From Chloroflexota bacterium (GTDB lineage: Bacteria > Chloroflexota > Limnocylindria > Limnocylindrales > CSP1-4): a stretch of DNA of 6,811 bases. The stretch spans positions 1-6,811 of the forward strand of contig JAKAMV010000571.1 in the NCBI GenBank assembly GCA_021812735.1, read 5' to 3'. The position numbers and the translations under genes were made by a program. The notes beneath the pieces are model-generated. The model saw only the letters and a program-made list of their open reading frames with translations. It was not told where the DNA came from and did not search any database. Below are positions 6,023 to 6,811 of the stretch, piece by piece. How positions within the stretch are numbered: position 1 is the first letter of the stretch; the number at the start of each line of letters is the position of its first letter.

Positions 6023-6640
6023 TCATCCTTTCCTGGGCTGGCTGAGCTGGCGGAGGTCGACCGCGATCCCGGCGACCACGAGGTGGACCGCGTGCGCACG
6101 GGTGGCAGTGCGCTGGTTGAGGCGTCCGAGGAGGTCGCGATAGGCGCGGCCGAGCGGTGTCGGCGGGACGAGGCCGAGCCCGACCTCGTTGGTCACGAGC
6201 ACGAGGTCGGCGTCGTGCGCGATGGCTGCGTCGATCCCGCCGTCGAGCTCCTCGGCCAGCGCACGCTCCAGGTCCGCGGCGCGGCTCCGCCAGAGGCTGC
6301 GGGGCACGGCCGCGTCCACGTCCGGCTCCCCGAGGTCGAGCAGGCGGTTCGATGCCCAGACCGCGAGGCAGTCGACGAGGACGACCCCACCGGCCGCGGC
6401 CGCCTCGCCCAGCGCCGCGCCGAGGGCCATCGGCGCCTCGAGCGTCCCCCACCCGGAGGGCCGACGATCACGGTGGTGGGCGACGCGCTCGCGCATCTCC
6501 TCGTCGGTCACGACCGCGGTCGCGATGTAGACAACGGGCCGGGCGCCGTCGCCGCTCGCCGCGAGCTCTGCCGCGCGCGCCTCTGCAAAGGCGCTCTTGC
6601 CGCTGCGGGCGCCACCCGTCACCAGCTCGGTGCGACTCAT
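6023..6640 (-). CDS. cobU: Bifunctional adenosylcobinamide kinase / adenosylcobinamide-phosphate guanylyltransferase
   Basis: CobU phosphorylates adenosylcobinamide and then transfers GMP to it, making adenosylcobinamide-GDP, which CobS joins to alpha-ribazole (or its phosphate). The 205-residue protein has the P-loop TGGARSGKS (8-16), VVYIATA (36-42), ERVAHHRDRRPSGW (51-64), VVLVDCLAVWASN (a Walker-B-like strand) and the conserved VLVTNEVGLGLVPPTPLGRAYRD followed by LGRLNQR and VHLVVAGIAV. His55, the first of the HH pair, aligns with the guanylylated His46 of Salmonella CobU. It is somewhat longer than the typical roughly 180 residues, mainly through Ala/Asp-rich insertions in the middle. 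Its ATG overlaps the upstream phosphatase stop as ATGA, and its TGA lies within the region carrying the cobT ribosome-binding site. Confidence 0.96.
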   Translation of the reverse strand: MSRTELVTGGARSGKSAFAEARAAELAASGDGARPVVYIATAVVTDEEMRERVAHHRDRRPSGWGTLEAPMALGAALGEAAAAGGVVLVDCLAVWASNRLLDLGEPDVDAAVPRSLWRSRAADLERALAEELDGGIDAAIAHDADLVLVTNEVGLGLVPPTPLGRAYRDLLGRLNQRTATRAHAVHLVVAGIAVDLRQLSQPRKG

Positions 6641-6811
6641 CGGGGCTCCAGACGCCAGCAGCCGCCGACATTCCGCAGCGTCAGGATGCTTGCTGGCGCA
6701 GGCGCGCCGACCGATCGCGCCGCCTCGGTACCGAGCGCTCCGGCCAGGACCGCGCCGAGCTGGAACCCGTGGCCGACGACCATGACGGGCGCCGGGTGTG
6801 CGGCCACGTCC
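6637..6811 (-). CDS. Histidine phosphatase family protein, C-terminal 57 residues (probable alpha-ribazole phosphatase)
   Basis: A frame entering from the right edge ends at TGA 6639-6637. Its visible part reads DVAAHPAPVMVVGHGFQLGA, then VLAGALGTEAARSV, and ends RNVGGCWRLEPR. The PVMVVGHGFQLGAVLAGAL segment is the second catalytic-histidine motif (VVxHG) of the histidine phosphatase/phosphoglycerate-mutase-like superfamily, and ITLRNV-type strands close such domains. The RHG motif lies outside the window. The 4-nt ATGA overlap with cobU and the neighbours cobU and cobT suggest the CobC role: dephosphorylating alpha-ribazole phosphate or adenosylcobalamin 5'-phosphate. The superfamily is broad, so the substrate is inferred from context only. 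Confidence 0.75.
   Translation of the reverse strand, partial: DVAAHPAPVMVVGHGFQLGAVLAGALGTEAARSVGAPAPASILTLRNVGGCWRLEPR

Noticed and set aside
6016..6099. Upstream ATG (6099) as the cobT start
   Set aside because: It would add 28 residues overlapping cobU without homology to CobT. ATG 6015 has a ribosome-binding site and fits the family length.
6637..6811. Cobalamin riboswitch
   Set aside because: The right edge is still within coding sequence of the operon, so any leader lies outside the window. No riboswitch-like sequence was seen in the other gaps.

Overview
The window is very GC-rich, with a strong G/C bias at third codon positions. It reads as two unlike halves joined near position 2015-2030. 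The base composition, tightly overlapping genes, an apparently leaderless promoter, an IS1380-type fragment and a PxKF-type secreted-protein fragment suggest a high-GC actinobacterium or a high-GC Chloroflexota lineage. The sequence alone does not decide between them.

Right half (2156-6811, all minus strand, read right to left): a compact operon for tetrapyrrole/cobalamin synthesis. In transcription order it holds the C-terminus of a histidine phosphatase (probably the alpha-ribazole phosphatase step), cobU (adenosylcobinamide kinase/guanylyltransferase), cobT (nicotinate-nucleotide:DMB phosphoribosyltransferase), a short sirC-type precorrin-2 dehydrogenase, cobA (uroporphyrinogen-III C-methyltransferase) and an NCS1-family nucleobase/cation symporter. 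Phosphatase/cobU, cobT/sirC and sirC/cobA overlap by 4 nt (ATGA, GTGA, ATGA). The cobU-cobT gap is 7 nt and the cobA-permease gap is 22 nt. The operon joins the entry of the pathway (uroporphyrinogen III to precorrin-2 to sirohydrochlorin) to its end (lower-ligand activation and nucleotide-loop assembly). The corrin-ring genes, hemD, a chelatase and cobS are not in view. The operon's promoter, and any cobalamin riboswitch, would lie beyond the right edge. The permease as last gene raises the possibility that it imports a lower-ligand base or precursor.

Left half (1-2029): sparse, decayed-looking accessory DNA. It holds the start of a Phd/YefM-type antitoxin gene running off the left edge, with tandem operator-like palindromes over a probable leaderless promoter. 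Next is the C-terminal part of a secreted Ig-like/PxKF protein with no signal peptide, then about 480 bp with no recognisable gene, then a truncated IS1380-family transposase N-terminus on the plus strand. At the junction lies a stretch that looks like the 3' end of a tRNA gene (T-arm and acceptor strand) with a degenerate D-arm-like segment before it, and directly abutting it a perfect 16-bp palindrome with a GAAC-N4-GTTC core like a Gram-positive LexA box. The simplest reading is that the tRNA-like piece is an attachment-site scar marking the right border of a decayed genomic island, with the host operon to its right. This is inference.

The window shows no complete new system. The items most worth a second look are the tRNA-like/palindrome junction and the permease at the end of the cobalamin operon.
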